DNA of 64,000 nucleotides. Origin: Limimaricola variabilis (GTDB lineage: Bacteria > Pseudomonadota > Alphaproteobacteria > Rhodobacterales > Rhodobacteraceae). The stretch is from contig NZ_JACIBX010000004.1 in the NCBI RefSeq assembly GCF_014195545.1, positions 62,001-126,000 of the forward strand, given 5' to 3'. Under the pieces are notes generated by a model, which ran no database searches, was not told the DNA's origin, and saw only the letters and a list, made by a program, of their open reading frames with translations. Each line of letters begins with the position of its first letter. The first letter of the stretch is position 1. Shown piece by piece: positions 61,941 to 64,000 of this stretch. The translations under genes and the position numbers were made by a program.

Positions 61941-62624
61941 ATGTTGACGACCAGGCCCGTGGGCCGCGGGGCCGCGGCCCGCAAGTATGACATCCTCACC
62001 GCGCTCGGCGCGCATGCGCTGGCGGCCGGTCGCTCGGAGCAGATCCTCGCGCTCCGTCTCATCACCCTGATCACCGCACGTTACAACTGGGGCCGCGACG
62101 AGCTCACCGTCGGTCAGCGCGAGATCGCGCGGCTGTGGTCGGTCGACGAGCGCACGGTCAAGCGCGAGATGGCCAAGCTCAGGGGGCGCGGCTGGCTCGA
62201 GCTGTTGCGCGCCGGGGCGCGGGGCAGGGTGGCGGAATACCGGCTCGGGATCGAGCGTCTGATGCAGGACACCCGGCCGGGCTGGGAGCGGGTCGGCCCG
62301 GATTTCGCGCACCGGCTCGAGGAGACGCCCGCCGACGACAAGGTCGTGCCGCTGCCGCTGAGGGGCGAGGTACCGCCGCCAGACCCGTCGGATGGCAGCG
62401 AATGGTCGCTGGCCCGCACCGTGCTGCATGCCGAGGAGCCGGGGCTCTATGCCTCGTGGATCCGGGCGCTGACCCGAACCGGCAGGGCAGGGGGGCGGCT
62501 GACGCTCGCGGCGCCGTCGCGGTTTCACGCCGCCTATGTCGAAACCCATCTGACGGCGCGGCTGCTCGCGGCCTGCCGCGCCGTCGATGATGGTGTCACC
62601 GAGATCGTGCTGACCGTCGGCTGA
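61941..62624 (+). CDS. DnaA-like plasmid replication initiator
   Basis: A 227-residue replicase. The N-terminal half (about 15-110) contains a winged HTH (QREIARLWSVDERTVKREMAKLRGRGWLELL). The C-terminal half (about 154-225) resembles DnaA domain I: WSLARTVLHAEEPGLYASWIRALT followed by LTLAAPSRFHAAYVETHLTARLLAAC. There is no AAA+ ATPase domain. This matches the solitary DnaA-like replicases of Rhodobacterales plasmids, which sit beside parAB. The gene starts 20 bases after a GGCAGGAC element. Placement opposite parAB marks the replication module. Confidence 0.85.
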   Translation: MLTTRPVGRGAAARKYDILTALGAHALAAGRSEQILALRLITLITARYNWGRDELTVGQREIARLWSVDERTVKREMAKLRGRGWLELLRAGARGRVAEYRLGIERLMQDTRPGWERVGPDFAHRLEETPADDKVVPLPLRGEVPPPDPSDGSEWSLARTVLHAEEPGLYASWIRALTRTGRAGGRLTLAAPSRFHAAYVETHLTARLLAACRAVDDGVTEIVLTVG

Positions 62625-62627
62625 GGT

Positions 62628-62963
62628 TCAGACGATCAACGCGATCAGGGTCAGCACCAGCGCGGTGCCGACCGTGACCCCGATCATGATCATGCGGTTG
62701 CGGCTTTCGCGCGTGGTGGTCTTGGAGGCGTAGCTGGTCGGGCGCGGCGCCTGCGCGCCTTTCGAGGCGTCGCCGCGCGCGGGGTTCTCTGTCTCGGCCG
62801 CCTGCGCGCGTTTGACCTGATCCTCGCTGTTGGGAAATCCCGAGGCCTCGTCATCGGTGCCGAGGGGCGAGGCGGCGGTGTCGGGAAAGCCCTTCTTGTC
62901 GCCGGCCTCGCCCGCGTCGATGTCGCTGCGCAGCCGGTCGGCGGTATGCGGTGTCTCGGCCAT
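62628..62963 (-). CDS. small C-tail-anchored membrane protein
   Basis: A 111-residue protein with a polar, charged N-terminal 85 residues (MAETPHTADRLRSDIDAGEAGDKKG) and one C-terminal membrane helix (RMIMIGVTVGTALVLTLIALIV). AGGAG precedes ATG 62963. It is convergent with rep, ending three bases after it, and divergent from the molybdoenzyme gene. Family unknown; similar tail-anchored proteins are common in Rhodobacterales. Confidence 0.65.
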   Translation of the reverse strand: MAETPHTADRLRSDIDAGEAGDKKGFPDTAASPLGTDDEASGFPNSEDQVKRAQAAETENPARGDASKGAQAPRPTSYASKTTTRESRNRMIMIGVTVGTALVLTLIALIV

Positions 62964-63101
62964 GTGGTGGCTCCTTGATCTGCGTCGTCCTTCAACCGGG
63001 GCGCCGTCATGGGAGTTCCGTCCACGCCCCGCGCGGAACCCTCGCGCGCGCGTGTCGGTTTGGCCGGAGACGCAGCGCCGCAGCACGGGGAAGGACCGCA
63101 G

Positions 63102-64000
63102 ATGACCGACCGCAAGGAAACCCACCAGCGCGAGGAACTGCCGCATTACGACCACCCCGCGGGCGGGTGGGGCTCGCTGCAAAGCGTCGCCAAGCATATC
63201 GGGCAGGAGCGGCCCGACGCCGGCGTGCTCGAGACCCTGATGCGGCAGAACAAGCCCGGCGGCCACATGTGCACCTCCTGCGCCTGGACCAAGCCGCCCA
63301 ACCCGCACATCGCCGAGTTCTGCGAGAACGGCGCCAAGGCGACGCTGTGGGACCTGACCCGTGACCGCTGCACGCCGGAGTTCTTCGCCCATCATACCGT
63401 CAGCGAGCTGCGCGGCTGGTCGGATTATGACCTCGAGATGCAGGGCCGTCTGACCCACCCGATGCGCTACGACCCGGCGACCGACAAATATGTGGAGACC
63501 AGCTGGCAGGAGGCGTTCGACGGGATCGGCGCCAAGCTGCGCGAGATCCGCGCCCGCGATCCGAAATCGGTGGTCTTCTACGCCTCGGGGCGCGCCAGCC
63601 TCGAGACGTCGTATCTCTATGCGCTGCTGGCCCGGCTCTATGGCAACAACAACCTGCCCGACAGCTCCAACATGTGCCACGAGACCACCAGCGTCGGGCT
63701 CAAGAAGGTGACCGGCAGCCCGGTCGGCACCTGCGTGCTGTCGGATTTCGATCATTGCGACATGATCATCTTCATGGGGCAGAACACCGGCACCAACTCG
63801 CCGCGCTTTCTCCACCCTCTGCGGGCCGCCAAGAAGCGCGGATGTCAAATCGTCACATTCAACCCGGTGCGCGAGGCCGGTCTCGTCACCTTCCGCGACC
63901 CGCAGAACCCGGTCGAGATGCTGGCCGGCAAGGAGACGGTAATCTCGGACCGCTACCTCCAGCTCAAACCCGGCTCGGACGTCGCGGTGCTGGCGGGGCT
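63102..64000 (+). CDS. FdhF/YdeP-family molybdopterin oxidoreductase (5' part)
   Basis: Only the first 299 residues are in the window. The N-terminal motif HMCTSCAWTKPPNPHIAEFCENGAKA is typical of the FdhF/YdeP subgroup, which lacks the complete cysteine set of formate dehydrogenases. It is followed by the beginning of the bis-MGD-binding fold (VVFYASGRASLETSYLYALLARLYG; DMIIFMGQNTGTNSPRF; GCQIVTFNPVREAGL). AAGGA lies upstream of ATG 63102. YdeP is linked to acid resistance in E. coli; substrate unknown. Confidence 0.88.
   Translation, partial: MTDRKETHQREELPHYDHPAGGWGSLQSVAKHIGQERPDAGVLETLMRQNKPGGHMCTSCAWTKPPNPHIAEFCENGAKATLWDLTRDRCTPEFFAHHTVSELRGWSDYDLEMQGRLTHPMRYDPATDKYVETSWQEAFDGIGAKLREIRARDPKSVVFYASGRASLETSYLYALLARLYGNNNLPDSSNMCHETTSVGLKKVTGSPVGTCVLSDFDHCDMIIFMGQNTGTNSPRFLHPLRAAKKRGCQIVTFNPVREAGLVTFRDPQNPVEMLAGKETVISDRYLQLKPGSDVAVLAG

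Overview
The window is about 64 kb of very GC-rich DNA with dense, short-spaced operons. Gene content points to an alphaproteobacterium of the Rhodobacterales (Rhodobacteraceae/Paracoccaceae): a DnaA-like plasmid replicase beside parAB, a RamB-type regulator next to isocitrate lyase, DUF1127 proteins, RTX proteins, and homologues of adhesion proteins of the Rhodobacter gene transfer agent (GTA). The replication and partition module at 58.9-62.6 kb (parB, parA, six copies of an 18-bp palindrome, an iteron-like region, rep) suggests an extrachromosomal replicon, probably a chromid or large plasmid, since it also carries metabolic genes (thi operon, tdh-kbl, queF, aceA). No tRNA, rRNA, CRISPR array or insertion sequence was seen.

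Region 1 (1-20 kb) is an exopolysaccharide/capsule locus of Wzx/Wzy type: a Wzc-like co-polymerase/kinase cut by the left edge, a Wzy-like polymerase, a Wzx-like flippase, a sulfotransferase, three GT4 glycosyltransferases, a pyruvyltransferase-like protein and an ExoY/WbaP-type initiating sugar transferase. Among them lie a secreted GH39/GH5-like glycosidase, an RTX protein, a frameshifted subtilase-RTX protein, and a two-gene unit made of a GTA/phage spike-base protein and an SGNH esterase-like protein. Wza, a nucleotide-sugar epimerase and a phosphomannomutase that would complete this system lie at 51-58 kb, beside a DUF2793 tail-fibre-like protein.

Region 2 (20-33 kb) holds a sugar-oxidation pair (L-arabinose/D-galactose dehydrogenase and sugar-acid dehydratase) with a divergent LysR regulator; a bgsBA-like beta-glucan synthase operon led by an orphan Cache sensor; a LuxR receptor without luxI; and small secreted or DUF1127 proteins.

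Region 3 (33-51 kb) is metabolic: threonine catabolism (kbl-tdh), a TPP-riboswitch-controlled thiDOSGE-thiF operon, RamB divergent from a malate-synthase-like gene and isocitrate lyase, a thiolase, an Lrp regulator divergent from ornithine cyclodeaminase, a Phd/VapC toxin-antitoxin pair, and the urate hydroxylase PuuD.

Region 4 (51-64 kb) holds the second polysaccharide group, queF, the replication module and the start of an FdhF/YdeP-type molybdoenzyme.

Most notable points: (i) GTA-type spike and fibre genes sit inside the two polysaccharide clusters; (ii) two surface-related genes are broken by small indels (one-base loss in the subtilase, tandem 5-bp duplication in wza); (iii) the subtilase also lacks the HGT catalytic-histidine loop; (iv) the malate synthase homologue has lost active-site residues; (v) the parS-like palindrome also occurs inside the parB reading frame and in a terminator.
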